From Pseudogemmobacter lacusdianii (GTDB lineage Bacteria; Pseudomonadota; Alphaproteobacteria; Rhodobacterales; Rhodobacteraceae): a stretch of 64,000 nt of DNA. This document shows, one piece after another, positions 31,160 to 40,616 of the stretch. How positions within the stretch are numbered: position 1 is the stretch's first letter; every line of letters starts with the position of its first letter. The notes under the pieces are model-generated. The model searched no databases. It was not told where the DNA came from and saw only the letters and a program-made list of their open reading frames with translations. The stretch spans positions 54,967 to 118,966 of the forward strand of contig NZ_JAVDBT010000014.1 in the NCBI RefSeq assembly GCF_030848395.1. The letters are read 5' to 3'. A program made the translations under genes and the position numbers.

Positions 31160-31579
31160 TTATGCAGATGCCTGACGCGGCGCATGCCCATGTTCAGCAT
31201 CAATGCTGCGGGTCTCGTGGGTCAAAACCATCGTGCGGGTCGCATCGATTGTGGCATAGGTCCAGAAAATCTTCATCTCTCGATCGCTTTCATTCAAAAA
31301 GCGATGCGGCACATTTGCCGGAACCCAAGTTGTGTCAAATGTTCCCAGATGATGGCGCTCACCGTCAATCTCAACCACGGCCTCGCCCTCGATCACCATG
31401 ACGCTTTCTTCGCAATTGTGAAAATGCAGACCAATGGCGGCGCCGGGGGCGAAGCTGGTGATGCCGTTGATTAAGCTGGTCGAGCCGCAACGGCGGGTCA
31501 CCAAAGGCACGGTACTGGCCCCGCCGCCGCGGTCGTTAGAGGGCAGTGTGGCGGGCCGAAGGATAGCCGGGTCAGCCAT
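31160..31579 (-). CDS. Single-domain cupin protein
   Basis: A 139-residue cupin_2 barrel. Motif 1 is GLHFHNCEESVMVIEGEA, with two histidines and a glutamate in the metal positions; motif 2 is the VPANVPHRFLNES stretch with the third histidine, so all ligands of a mononuclear metal site are present. It follows the peptide-type binding protein gene on the same strand by about 190 bases and may be the last gene of the MttB cluster or an independent gene. The reaction cannot be deduced. Confidence 0.8.
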   Translation of the reverse strand: MADPAILRPATLPSNDRGGGASTVPLVTRRCGSTSLINGITSFAPGAAIGLHFHNCEESVMVIEGEAVVEIDGERHHLGTFDTTWVPANVPHRFLNESDREMKIFWTYATIDATRTMVLTHETRSIDAEHGHAPRQASA

Positions 31580-31633
31580 GATGTCACCTTGGATTGCGCG
31601 TCAGCTTTGGGGGCGAATGCTCCTAGAGTTTCC

Positions 31634-31649
31634 CCGCTTGCGCAAGCGG
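31634..31649. repeat. Perfect 16-base palindrome upstream of the cupin gene
   Basis: CCGCTTGCGCAAGCGG reads the same on both strands, 55 bases before the cupin start. It could be an operator or a short hairpin that stops read-through from the operon above. Confidence 0.45.
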
Positions 31650-31772
31650 CATGGAACAATGGCCATGTGGATTGCCTCTGCCGACCCGCCGCTCAAGGGC
31701 GGACCGACGACGAGAAGCAGCCCGTTGCGGTCTTCGGCATTGGGCTGCTGAGCCTAAATCTGATCCGTAGGC

Positions 31773-33425
31773 TTACGCCGCGATCCACCACTTATATTGC
31801 TGGTGTGCCAAGGTCGGGTGCTGGTCCGCGCCTTGGACCTTTGGATCCATATGCCGGAAGATCGAGCGCCAATAGGGCTGGATCAACACCGCTTCGTCTT
31901 GCATCAGTTTTTGGATCTTCGCCATCGTGAGACTGCGCTCTTTGGCATCCAAGATCGACGTCGCTTCTGAAAGCAACTTATCGAACTCTGGATTGTTAAA
32001 GGCAGACTCGTTCCAAGGCGCTCCGCCACGATAGGCGATGGTCAGCACCTCAATGCCCAAGGGGCGCATCGCCCATTCCGTGGCCGAGAACGGGAACTTC
32101 GTCCAGTCATTCCAGTAGGTTGAACCCGGAAGGACCGTCCGCTTCACCTTGATGCCAGCATCGCGGAGTTGAGCTGCAACCGCATCGCAAGTGGCGGCTT
32201 GCCAAGAATCGTCGATCGAGATCAGCTCAAACTCAAAATCGGCATAGCCAGCCTCGGTCAGAAGCGCGAGCGCGGCGGCGGGATTGTGCTCTTGCGCAGG
32301 CAATTGCGCATATTCGGGATGGATCGGGCAAACGTGGTGGTTCTCAGCCACGGTTCCTAGATTGTTATAACCCAGCTCCAACACGACAGAGTTGTCGACA
32401 GCCATTTGCAACGCCCGCCGTACCCGCACATCTGCGAATTCAGCCGCATCTTGGTTGAAACGCACCGCCAAAGTCCCGGCGGTCACCACCTCAGACTTTT
32501 TCCATCCGATCCCTTCATAGACATCGATGATGTCGCCGCCGGTCTGATGGGTGCAATCAATCTCGCCCGAGGCCGCAGCGGCGGCCACCGTAGCGGCATC
32601 GGTGCCAAGGTCGATGTATTCGATCCGGTCGAGATAGGGTCCGCCGTAAACCTCGGTCCCCCACCATGTGTGGTTGGTGTTGCGCACCAAAACCTGACGA
32701 ACGCCGACTTCATTGACCTCGGGCAAATAGGGGCCGGTGCCAATGGGGTTCTCCGACGGATCGCCGCCTGCGTAGTCTCGATGCTGGATACCGCCGATGT
32801 AGTCGGCCATCGTTGTGATGACGCTGATATCTGGGACGCTGAGACTGAGTTTAACGGTGTGGTCGTCTACCAAGGTGATCGCACCTTCGCGCACTTGGCG
32901 AGTCTCCGGATCGCTAAGCGCCGACATGCGGCCCGCAATCGAATTGCCCTCGACCGTGCCGTCGCACCAGCGCGACAAGTTGAAGACCACATCAACGGCG
33001 TTGAAGTCATCGCCGTTGTTCCATTTTACGCCTTTGCGTACATGAAGCACATATTCGGTCGCATCGGGATTGGCCTCCCAGCTTTCCAAGAGCATACCGC
33101 GCAAAGTGCCATCTGCGTTGTACTCGACCAAAAGATCGAGCCAGCCGCGCATGAAGTTCGCCACCTCACTCCAATCCGCATTGCGGGCGTCTTTCAATGG
33201 CTTGGTCTCGGAGGCCATGCGCAAGGTGCCGCCAGAGACGGGCTGAGCTTCGGCCTTTGTGGGCAAAGAAAGGCCCAACAAGCCATAGGCCATCGCCGAG
33301 GACACCCCCAAAGCGGTCACGCGCGACAGAAACTCCCGCCGGCTGAGCGTGCCGTTGGCAACTTCGGCCGCATAGCTATGGGCGGCGGGATGCAACTTAG
33401 ATCTGTTCAAAATGGATGTGGTCAT
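31773..33425 (-). CDS. Orphan peptide/nickel-type ABC substrate-binding protein (SBP_bac_5)
   Basis: A periplasmic cluster-C binding protein of 550 residues. It has a Tat-type signal peptide ([13 protein letters not shown], with R29-R30, then a hydrophobic stretch ending PTKAEA) and the family body ([39 protein letters not shown]). No permease or ATPase gene lies beside it. It closely resembles the protein at 47233-48936: both have AENHHV-PEY and PWNES segments at corresponding places. It ends the operon with the cupin and MttB genes, so its ligand is probably the substrate of that pathway. Confidence 0.9.
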   Translation of the reverse strand: MTTSILNRSKLHPAAHSYAAEVANGTLSRREFLSRVTALGVSSAMAYGLLGLSLPTKAEAQPVSGGTLRMASETKPLKDARNADWSEVANFMRGWLDLLVEYNADGTLRGMLLESWEANPDATEYVLHVRKGVKWNNGDDFNAVDVVFNLSRWCDGTVEGNSIAGRMSALSDPETRQVREGAITLVDDHTVKLSLSVPDISVITTMADYIGGIQHRDYAGGDPSENPIGTGPYLPEVNEVGVRQVLVRNTNHTWWGTEVYGGPYLDRIEYIDLGTDAATVAAAAASGEIDCTHQTGGDIIDVYEGIGWKKSEVVTAGTLAVRFNQDAAEFADVRVRRALQMAVDNSVVLELGYNNLGTVAENHHVCPIHPEYAQLPAQEHNPAAALALLTEAGYADFEFELISIDDSWQAATCDAVAAQLRDAGIKVKRTVLPGSTYWNDWTKFPFSATEWAMRPLGIEVLTIAYRGGAPWNESAFNNPEFDKLLSEATSILDAKERSLTMAKIQKLMQDEAVLIQPYWRSIFRHMDPKVQGADQHPTLAHQQYKWWIAA

Positions 33426-33484
33426 AACGTCTTTTCCCTGTCGTGCGTTTATCTCGCTTTGTTATCGTTGGTTCTTCCCTTGGC

Positions 33485-33871
33485 TTAGGCGGCGCTTGAA
33501 TCCGCGGGCGCGGTTGGGTGACTTTGGGCAATACCCGTTGTCGGAGAACCAGTTACCGGGGCCACTGAGTAAAAGAAGGTCACCGGGGCATCGGCCTCAT
33601 AGATCAACCAAGTCCCCTCGGGGATCCAAAGCGTGTCGCCGGGGCCCGCTTTGAAAACACCTTGTTTGGTGCGCAGAGTGAATTCGCCCTCAAGGATGAA
33701 AAGGACCTCATCATAGGTCACCGTCCATTCCATGCGGCAGTTCTCAAAGACCCCGATCCCCGCGCCGATCCGGCTGCTGAATGAGGTATTGACCAGCCCC
33801 TGCACCGCAGCCCCATTGGCGCGGACCACCAGATCTTGATCCGCTTTGCGAAAAAGTTTGACGTCGGTCAT
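33485..33871 (-). CDS. EutQ-like cupin protein
   Basis: A 128-residue cupin whose middle (WTVTYDEVLFILEGEFTLRT and GDTLWIPEGTWLIYE) resembles the ethanolamine-utilisation EutQ family. EutQ members lack the usual two-histidine motif and keep glutamates, as here. ATG at 33871 is chosen over TTG at 33898; AAAGGA lies upstream. It sits between the MttB-family gene (36 bases away) and the binding protein gene (59 bases away) on the same strand. A role in amine catabolism is inferred from context. Confidence 0.8.
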   Translation of the reverse strand: MTDVKLFRKADQDLVVRANGAAVQGLVNTSFSSRIGAGIGVFENCRMEWTVTYDEVLFILEGEFTLRTKQGVFKAGPGDTLWIPEGTWLIYEADAPVTFFYSVAPVTGSPTTGIAQSHPTAPADSSAA

Positions 33872-33907
33872 GAAAACTTGGTCCTTTTGTGAAGGCAAAG
33901 AATTGGC

Positions 33908-35473
33908 TCAATCCGTGCCGATGCCGCTCGCGATCTCAGCTTCGCGCTGTGCGGCATAGGCTTTTAGATCGGCCAAAAGATCGGGATTGATCGCGGGGGC
34001 CTCATATTCATCGAGCATCTTTTTCCAGATGCCATTGGCCCTTTGGGTGGCGGTCAAACTTCCGCGATCGCGCCAATTCTCAAAGTTACTCCAGTCCGTG
34101 ACCATCGGCTCGTAGAAGGCATTTTCGTAACGCTGCAACGTATCTGCTGCGCCAAAGAAGTGGCCCCCGGGTCCGACCTCTTTGAACGCCTCAAGGCCCA
34201 GCGTTGCGGGCGAGACATCGATCGGCTGCAAGGCGGCCGTCATCACCTGAAGCATCTCGGCATCCAAGATCAGCTTTTCAAAAGACGCTGTCAGCCCGCC
34301 CTCCAGCCAGCCACCGCCGTGAATCATCAGGTTGCAATGGCTCATCACCGTCGACCAGATCGACATCTCGGATTCGTACGCCGCTTGCACATCCTCGACG
34401 TTGGAAGCGCAGGCATTGGACGACCGCCACGGCAGGCCTTGCAAGCGCGCCAGCTGGCCGGATGCAAAGACGGCTTGGGCATATTCGGGCGTGCCGAAAG
34501 CTGGCGCGCCGGTGCGCATATCGACGTTCGAGGTGAATGAGCCATAGACGCAAGGCAGCCCCGGCCGAACAGTTTGCAAAAGCGTGATGGCGGCAATCGC
34601 CTCGGCGTTTTGGCCGACCAAAGCACCTGCAAGAGTTGCAGGCGCCATCGCTCCGGCAAGGGTGAAAGGAGTGACCACCACCGCCTGCCCGGTTTCGGCA
34701 AAGGCCCGCGCGCCATGCGTCATCGCCGCATCCAGCACCAAAGGCGAGTTGGTGTTGATATTGGCCATCAAAGCAGGCTGCGCGGCCAGCCCGTCGCGGT
34801 CGGTGTCAAACACCATGCAAGCCATGTTGATTGCATCTTCCGCCCGCGAGCGGCCCAGCATCCAAGAGCCCCAGACCTTATCGGTCAACTCAATCCCGTT
34901 GATATAGCCCTGCAAATGGCGGATCTCGGGGGCAAGTTCCATTGCCTCAAATGGCGTGCCGTAAAGGTAATGGATTGTGTTCAGAGATTGCAGCAGGCGC
35001 ACAAAGTTACGCACATCTTGCGTGTTCCCGTTCCGGCGTCCACGATCGAGGTCACTGCAATAGGGCGGACCAATCACTGAGCCTATGTTGATGTGGTTGC
35101 CGCCCAACGTCAAATTGCGCTCTGGGTTGCGGGCCCGGATTGTGAAGGTCGAAGGCGCTTTGGCCAGCTGCTCTTCGACAAAGCTCGGATCGAAACGCAC
35201 GCGCATCGTGCCGTGATCAACATCACATCCCGCCTGCTGCATCACCTCCCGGGCCCAAGCGTCATGCATCTCCATGCCGACCTCGGAGAGCAGCTTAAGC
35301 GATGCAAGGCGAATGCTTTCCACCTCATCTTGGCTAAGCACTTCAACCGGCGGCAGACGGTTTTGGAAACGCGCCCAAGGTTTTTGCCGCAGCGCTCCCT
35401 TTTGGCGTGGCCCGCGGCGGCTCCGGCGAGAGACTGTCTCGGCGGTGCTTTGATCCAACATCACGTCGCTCAT
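33908..35473 (-). CDS. MttB-family (non-pyrrolysine) methyltransferase
   Basis: Belongs to the trimethylamine methyltransferase superfamily (COG5598). In the archaeal enzyme a pyrrolysine is encoded by an in-frame UAG. Here the 521-codon ORF reads through without one, as in the bacterial members that demethylate quaternary amines such as glycine betaine, proline betaine, carnitine or gamma-butyrobetaine. Family stretches include LLSEVGMEMHD, IGSVIGPPYCSDLDRGRRNG and SNVDMRTGAPAFGTPEYAQA. Its start overlaps the stop of the FAD oxidoreductase gene by four bases. No MttC-type corrinoid protein or activase is seen nearby, so the methyl acceptor is unknown. Confidence 0.88.
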   Translation of the reverse strand: MSDVMLDQSTAETVSRRSRRGPRQKGALRQKPWARFQNRLPPVEVLSQDEVESIRLASLKLLSEVGMEMHDAWAREVMQQAGCDVDHGTMRVRFDPSFVEEQLAKAPSTFTIRARNPERNLTLGGNHINIGSVIGPPYCSDLDRGRRNGNTQDVRNFVRLLQSLNTIHYLYGTPFEAMELAPEIRHLQGYINGIELTDKVWGSWMLGRSRAEDAINMACMVFDTDRDGLAAQPALMANINTNSPLVLDAAMTHGARAFAETGQAVVVTPFTLAGAMAPATLAGALVGQNAEAIAAITLLQTVRPGLPCVYGSFTSNVDMRTGAPAFGTPEYAQAVFASGQLARLQGLPWRSSNACASNVEDVQAAYESEMSIWSTVMSHCNLMIHGGGWLEGGLTASFEKLILDAEMLQVMTAALQPIDVSPATLGLEAFKEVGPGGHFFGAADTLQRYENAFYEPMVTDWSNFENWRDRGSLTATQRANGIWKKMLDEYEAPAINPDLLADLKAYAAQREAEIASGIGTD

Positions 35474-36780
35474 TCCATCCTACCCTTCCAAGCTTCCAGC
35501 CGCAAACGCGCGGCAACGCCCCAGCCCAGGAAAGGCTCACGCGGGATTTTACTGGGCGTGCCATAGGCGCGGGCATAATCCAGCAGCTCCGAGGTTTTCC
35601 CCGCGGCCCAATCAGCAATCAACTTGCCGTGGATGGTGCCCTTTGAGACGCCGATGCCATTCTGCCCGCCGACGACAAAAACCTTCTCGGACAAGCGTTG
35701 GAACACAGGCTCGGTGTTCAGCGTCATGCACATGCCACCAGCGTAGCTGTGTTCAAATTTCGGCACGCCCAGATGCGGATAGCGCTTTTGGAAATCCGCA
35801 ATATGGCGCTTACGGTGCTTTTCCATCGTGGCGGCCGAGGCGCTGACTGTGCCCGAATAGGCAAAGCCGATGCGGTGCCAGATGCGGTTGTCTTGCGTGC
35901 GCCGGATGGTCGGGCCGGCTGGCCCCACCGGATGCACGCCCCAATCCGGCGTGCCGCCCAGCTTCGCATCGCCCTCTGGCCCGGCGAAGGGTGAGGTGAG
36001 GCTGGCGAAAGTCATGATCGTGAACAAGCGATGACGCGCTATACCGAAGGCCTCGGTGAAGCCATCGGTGGCAAGGATCACCCCCTTTGCATTGATGCTG
36101 CCCTTGGCGGTTTGCGCACGCACGGTGGGTTCAAACTGCACCTTGGTGATGGGCGAGTTTTCGTAAAGCGTCACGTTCTCGGGCAGGCTGCGCCCCAAAC
36201 CGCGGGTCAATGCGGCCGGGTTCATCAGATAGGTGCCCGGCGAGTAAAGCCCCATACGGTAAAAGCTGAAGCCCAGACGCTCTTTCAGTGCCTCGGTATA
36301 CATTGGGCGGCTATCAATGTTGATCGCCTCAAGCAGTTCTTGGGTTTTGCGTAAGACGCCCTGTGCGCGTTCCCCCACCGCCACCATATACTTGCCCCGG
36401 CGGCTCCACTGGCAATCGATGCCGTGTTCATGAACCAGCCGATCAAGCTCGGCCTGCCCTGCGCTGTGCAAGGCATAGATACGCCGCGCCCGTGCCGGAT
36501 CGCCGTGGCTTTCAGACAGGAAGGGCACATCAATGGCAAAACCCGCATTGCGTCCAGCGGTGCCGCGGCCGACGCGATCGGCCTCGACCAAAGCGATCCT
36601 TTGGTCCGGGAAATGTCCCGCAAGAGTTCTGGCTGCGGAAAGACCTGCATAACCGGCCCCGATCACCAGCCAATCGGCCGTGACATCGCACAACAGCTCA
36701 TGCGCCGGCGGAGGCGGAGGCAGGATATTGTACCAGCCATTGCCGTTATCAAAACGAGGGGTGAAACGAACTTTTTGCAT
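35470..36780 (-). CDS. DadA/SolA-like FAD-dependent amine oxidoreductase
   Basis: A 436-residue flavoprotein of the glycine oxidase / D-amino acid oxidase (DAO) family. The N-terminal FAD motif is WLVIGAGYAGLSAARTL, followed by RVGRGTAGRNAGF, and the late flavin contact is VFVVGGQNGIGVSKGTIHGK. Members often oxidise N-methyl groups or amino acids. The gene is tightly coupled to the MttB-family gene (ATGA overlap), which suggests that both act on one compound, for instance a partly demethylated amine left by the other enzyme. ATG at 36780 is the only good start. Confidence 0.85.
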   Translation of the reverse strand: MQKVRFTPRFDNGNGWYNILPPPPPAHELLCDVTADWLVIGAGYAGLSAARTLAGHFPDQRIALVEADRVGRGTAGRNAGFAIDVPFLSESHGDPARARRIYALHSAGQAELDRLVHEHGIDCQWSRRGKYMVAVGERAQGVLRKTQELLEAINIDSRPMYTEALKERLGFSFYRMGLYSPGTYLMNPAALTRGLGRSLPENVTLYENSPITKVQFEPTVRAQTAKGSINAKGVILATDGFTEAFGIARHRLFTIMTFASLTSPFAGPEGDAKLGGTPDWGVHPVGPAGPTIRRTQDNRIWHRIGFAYSGTVSASAATMEKHRKRHIADFQKRYPHLGVPKFEHSYAGGMCMTLNTEPVFQRLSEKVFVVGGQNGIGVSKGTIHGKLIADWAAGKTSELLDYARAYGTPSKIPREPFLGWGVAARLRLEAWKGRME

Positions 36781-36826
36781 AAAGACCTTACGAAGGTGCA
36801 GTCAGAGAAAGTGTCGCAAAGAGCGC

Positions 36827-37636
36827 TTAGACCCACGAATGCAGCACAGTGCCGCCCGTGATCGTGCAGCCATTCTCGAAATAGGTGCCGCCAAGGATCT
36901 TGCGCACCGGCAAGTTGGTATGCTCTTCCAAAGCCGAAGGAAGCAGTTTGAGGTGCCCCTTGCCCGCATAGGCAACGCCTTGTCGGAAGTCAGTGGCGTC
37001 GATCTTCAGCAACTCACAAACGGCGGGTTTGCCGCTGGGGTCCATACTGGGGAAATAGCGCAGGTTGATCTGCGGCCATTGCATCAAAGCGGGGATCTCG
37101 GAATAGGGGATCTCACGCTCGATATCGAGACGGCCTTCAAAAAGACGCTCACCGTGGCTGGCAGTATAAGCGCCCATACTGGTGCCTGGCCCCAGCGTCG
37201 GCATGCCCGGATTTTGCGATTGATAGGTTGATTTATAGGTCTCGCCGAAGCGCTTGTTGAACCCCATCACCATGCCGCGCACCAGGCTGAAGTCCTTATT
37301 GACCCAAGTTTGCACGCAAAAGCGCGCGTCCTGCCCCTGATAGCGACAACCGATCCAATGCACGGTCTCTTGGTACCACGTCCGCTCGGGGTTGATGATC
37401 GCCTGCTCGGGCTGGTCCCACAGGCTGTACCATTTGCCAAAATCGACGATGACCAGATCAGGCTCGCTGCTCGGCTCCAGAGGTTCGGGAAGATAGGCGG
37501 CGACCGCTTCAGGATCGGTGCGATAGGCGATGCACATATGCTCGGTGCCGAAATGCCACGGCAGAGGGCCAACCACCCCGGAAATTCCCTTCGGCGACGG
37601 ATATGAGAACCCCTTAAGGTCGGTGATTTGAACCAT
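36827..37636 (-). CDS. Acetoacetate decarboxylase-family protein
   Basis: A 269-residue protein with the ADC fold. K128 in GMVMGFNKRFGE is in the place expected for the Schiff-base lysine of true decarboxylases, but the usual clostridial PKK context is not conserved, so the reaction may differ. The start MVQITDLKGF at 37636 follows AAGGA; the longer ORF to 37777 is rejected because it runs into the divergent LysR gene. It is the first gene of the minus-strand MttB operon, and its promoter must lie in the 119 bases before the LysR gene. Confidence 0.82.
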   Translation of the reverse strand: MVQITDLKGFSYPSPKGISGVVGPLPWHFGTEHMCIAYRTDPEAVAAYLPEPLEPSSEPDLVIVDFGKWYSLWDQPEQAIINPERTWYQETVHWIGCRYQGQDARFCVQTWVNKDFSLVRGMVMGFNKRFGETYKSTYQSQNPGMPTLGPGTSMGAYTASHGERLFEGRLDIEREIPYSEIPALMQWPQINLRYFPSMDPSGKPAVCELLKIDATDFRQGVAYAGKGHLKLLPSALEEHTNLPVRKILGGTYFENGCTITGGTVLHSWV

Positions 37637-37755
37637 ATTTTGTCCTTTCCGGTTTCGCAAAAGGGGCGATCCGTTGGCTGCCGCTTCGTGAGAAACTTGA
37701 CAGTAGCCTGCTCCGGAGTTGAAAAAAGTGAAAGTTATGACGAGGATTATTGAAA

Positions 37756-38688
37756 ATGCTTCAATATCAGATGGCACGTTTAGAGATCCGACATCTTGCC
37801 GTTCTGCATGAGGTGGCGCGTTGGGGAACGGCCTCTGCCGCAGCTGAACACCTTGGCCTGACGGCCTCAGCCGCCTCGCACCGCATACGCGAGGCCGAGC
37901 GCAGATTGGGCGTTCAACTGACCACGAGATCGGGAAGCAGCCTAAAACTCACCGAAGCCGGGCACCGATTGGTCCGCACCGCCGAGAAGGTTTTCGATGA
38001 AATGCAGCGCGCTGAAATCGATGCTAGACGCTTGGCACTAAACGCCGGCCCTGTTGTCCGGTTTTGCGTCGGAACCTACATTCATTACGACTGGCTGCCG
38101 GAATTTCTGCGCGATCTAGCAAATAGCGACGCCAATATTAAATTTGAAGTTATGGGTGAAGCGACCCCTCATCCTATTGATTACATTCTGGATGAGCGCA
38201 TTGATATCGCGCTTGTACCCGGACCGATTGCCACGCTGGGGCTGAAAATGCTGCCCGCGTTCACAGACGAATTGGTCTGCGTCACCAACCCCTCGCATAG
38301 GCTGGCCAAATGCGACTTTGTCGATGCCGTTGATCTGGCAGATGATACGCAATTCACCTACAGCAGCGAAATCAGTTTAGGTTTTGAATATGATAGATTT
38401 TTTCGCCCTGCGGGACATTTTCCGTCAAAGCTTTTGAACATTGCCTTACCCGAGGCAGCCATTGAAATGGCAAGCGCAGGATCCGGTCTGGCCATTCTAT
38501 CCCGCTGGGCGCTACAAAAACGATTGCAACGGAATGAGTTATCGGCCGCGCGTTTGACGAGTTCTGGCTTGGACCTGCAATGGCAGATTGTGCTCAGCGC
38601 CTCGCAGCCCGCAAACAGCCATATTCCAATGGTTGCGCAGGAATTGTCAAAATGGCTACAGGCCAAATTCAGCGCCACCGAAAGTTGA
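37756..38688 (+). CDS. LysR-family transcriptional regulator of the MttB-cluster operon
   Basis: About 310 residues. The N-terminal winged helix is typical (LEIRHLAVLHEVARWGTASAAA, with SAASHRIREAERRLG as recognition helix), and the C-terminal co-inducer domain is of the CbbR/MetR general type. It is divergent from the acetoacetate decarboxylase-like gene with a shared 119-base control region, so it most likely regulates that operon in response to its substrate. The start may be ATG 37756 or 37771. Its coding region is more AT-rich than its neighbours (for example GATAATTCAC-type codons near 38350), which hints at a separate history. Confidence 0.88.
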   Translation: MLQYQMARLEIRHLAVLHEVARWGTASAAAEHLGLTASAASHRIREAERRLGVQLTTRSGSSLKLTEAGHRLVRTAEKVFDEMQRAEIDARRLALNAGPVVRFCVGTYIHYDWLPEFLRDLANSDANIKFEVMGEATPHPIDYILDERIDIALVPGPIATLGLKMLPAFTDELVCVTNPSHRLAKCDFVDAVDLADDTQFTYSSEISLGFEYDRFFRPAGHFPSKLLNIALPEAAIEMASAGSGLAILSRWALQKRLQRNELSAARLTSSGLDLQWQIVLSASQPANSHIPMVAQELSKWLQAKFSATES

Positions 38689-38737
38689 GAGCGCAGTCGC
38701 GGACTCTCAGCTAAACTGCCACCGCTTTTGTCAAATG

Positions 38738-38761
38738 TAAGGGCCAACAAACTGGCCCCTA
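38738..38761. terminator. Bidirectional hairpin between the LysR gene and the enoyl-CoA hydratase gene
   Basis: TAAGGGCC pairs with GGCCCCTA (one mismatch) around AACAAACT. It lies between convergent genes; no clear T-run. Confidence 0.4.
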
Positions 38762-38842
38762 CCCGCCCCAGAAGCACGCGATCAAGACAAGCCGCCGACG
38801 GGGCAGAAGAGCCCGCCCGCGGCCTTGTTCAAGATCGCTAGG

Positions 38843-39616
38843 TCAGCTGCCCGTATAGACGCCGGGCCGCTTTTCTTGGAAGGCCTTTACCGCCTCTTTA
38901 TAATCCGAAGTCTCATTCAGTGCCGATTGCACATAGGCTTCGATGTCCAAAAAGGTCTCAAGATCGGTACCCGTGGCAACTTCAAAAAGATGCCGCGTCA
39001 TGCCCAAGGCCAGAGTCGGCATCGTCAACAGATGGCGGCAATAGGCCTCGGCTTCGGCGTCCAGTTGGTCGTCGGGCACCAATTTCGACAAAAGCCCCAT
39101 CTCAAAAGCCTCGGCCGCGCCCAAAATCCGGGCCGAGAAGGCCAGTTCCTTGGCCCGCATATGGCCGATGTGGCGCACCAAGTGATGCACCGCGCCGCCA
39201 TCGGGGGCGAGCCCGCGCTTGGCAAAGATCATCGCAAAGCGCGCGGTCTCGGACGCAATCACAATGTCCGATGCCAGAGGGATCGACCAGCCAAAGCCCA
39301 CCGCCAGCCCGCGCACCGCGCTGACCACCGGCTTTTCCAGCGCCGCAAGCTCCCGCGCAATCGCCCCAACCCCGCGCTGCATCCGCGTCCGGGTCGAGGC
39401 AGTCTCAGCCCCTCCCATATGCGAGACATCGGCACCGGTGCAAAAATCGCCATTGGCGCCGCAGAACAGCACCACCCTCACCTCGGCGTCATGGCGCAGC
39501 CCGCGGACCACCTCGGCCAGATCGTAGCGATCCTGCGGCGAGAGGGCATTCTTGCGGCCGGGCGTGTCCAAGGTGATCCGCCCGATGCCGTCAAACTTGT
39601 CCAGATGAAATCCCAT
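38843..39616 (-). CDS. Enoyl-CoA hydratase/isomerase family protein
   Basis: A 257-residue crotonase-fold protein. The acyl-CoA oxyanion-hole segments are FCGANGDFCTGADVSHM at about residue 55-70 and RGLAVGFGWSIPLASDIVIASE at about 105-125. The acid-base glutamate expected next to the second loop in true hydratases is not obvious: the sequence reads FAKRGLAPDGGAVHHL, with Asp at that place. It could be an isomerase, a hydratase or a related enzyme. It lies 13 bases after the nitronate monooxygenase gene on the same strand, so the two form an operon. Confidence 0.86.
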   Translation of the reverse strand: MGFHLDKFDGIGRITLDTPGRKNALSPQDRYDLAEVVRGLRHDAEVRVVLFCGANGDFCTGADVSHMGGAETASTRTRMQRGVGAIARELAALEKPVVSAVRGLAVGFGWSIPLASDIVIASETARFAMIFAKRGLAPDGGAVHHLVRHIGHMRAKELAFSARILGAAEAFEMGLLSKLVPDDQLDAEAEAYCRHLLTMPTLALGMTRHLFEVATGTDLETFLDIEAYVQSALNETSDYKEAVKAFQEKRPGVYTGS

Positions 39617-39629
39617 AGCGATCGCTCCC

Positions 39630-40616
39630 TTATCTCAGCCAAATCCCGCGCGCTTGCCGCGCCGCATCCGAGGCCTTTTCGGCCTCTTGCCACTCTTGCG
39701 CAAGCTGTGCCGTGATCTCGGCCACGGGCTGAACTTTATCAATCAGGCCAATACCTTGCCCTGCCCCGCGAATGTCTTTCCAAGCTTTCGGACGGCCCGT
39801 GGCCTGATAGCGATCCTTGTCGCGGCTGGCGGTGGCGACCTCATCAAGATCAAGCCCCGCAGCAAGGATACTTTGCGCCAGATAATTCGCAGGCAGGCCC
39901 GAGAAATAGGGCGTGTAGACGACATCCTTCAAAGCCCCGTCCAAGATCATCTGACGATAATCCTGCGGCGCGCGGCTTTCGGCGGCGGCGATGAAACGGG
40001 TGCCCATATAGACCATATCGGCGCCAAGGCTAAGGGCGGCGTGAATGGCGCCGCCGGTGCTAAGGGCGCCCGCCAGCACGATGGGGCCGTCAAAGATCCG
40101 GCGCACTTCGGCATAAAGCGCAAAGGGATTGGCGGTGCCGGCGTGCCCGCCTGCGCCAGCCGCAACCAAGACCAAACCGTCGACGCCCTGCTCGATCGCC
40201 TTCTCGGCATGGCGTCGCGTCGTCACATCGTGAAAGACAAGGCCGCCATAGCTGTGCGCTGCTTTCACCAGATCGCCCGGAGGCGAGATCGAGGTCAGCA
40301 GAAGTGGCACCTTATTGTCGACGCAAACCTGCGCGTCATGCTCCAACCTTGTATTGGTCTTATTGGCAATAAGGTTGACCGCATAGGGCGCTGCGGGCCG
40401 GTCAGGATGAGCCGCGTCATGGGCCGCCAACTCTGCTTTGATCTGATCAAGCCAAACCTGCAGCTCGGCCTCGGGGCGCGCGTTGAGCGAGGGGAACGAT
40501 CCGATGATCCCCGCCTTGCACTGCGCCACCACAAGTTCCGGGCCTGAGACCAAGAACATCGGCGCCGCGATCACGGGCAAAGCCAACCGGCGATGGAACT
40601 GGCGGGGGATCGACAT
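39630..40616 (-). CDS. Nitronate monooxygenase (2-nitropropane dioxygenase-type)
   Basis: FMN enzyme with a TIM barrel that oxidises alkyl nitronates; many members are of unknown substrate. The 328 residues show the LPVIAAPMFLVSGPELVVA start, the phosphate loop GAGGHAG at about 165 and GGAIHAALSLGADMVYMGTR further on. The start MSIPRQFHRR at 40616 is preferred to the upstream in-frame ATG at 40673, with AGGAG upstream. It forms a two-gene operon with the enoyl-CoA hydratase-like gene. A link to amine or propionate-3-nitronate breakdown is not shown. Confidence 0.88.
   Translation of the reverse strand: MSIPRQFHRRLALPVIAAPMFLVSGPELVVAQCKAGIIGSFPSLNARPEAELQVWLDQIKAELAAHDAAHPDRPAAPYAVNLIANKTNTRLEHDAQVCVDNKVPLLLTSISPPGDLVKAAHSYGGLVFHDVTTRRHAEKAIEQGVDGLVLVAAGAGGHAGTANPFALYAEVRRIFDGPIVLAGALSTGGAIHAALSLGADMVYMGTRFIAAAESRAPQDYRQMILDGALKDVVYTPYFSGLPANYLAQSILAAGLDLDEVATASRDKDRYQATGRPKAWKDIRGAGQGIGLIDKVQPVAEITAQLAQEWQEAEKASDAARQARGIWLR

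Noticed and set aside
33908..35473. Pyrrolysine-coding mttB
   Set aside because: No in-frame UAG codon; the frame is open throughout, and no pyl genes are seen.
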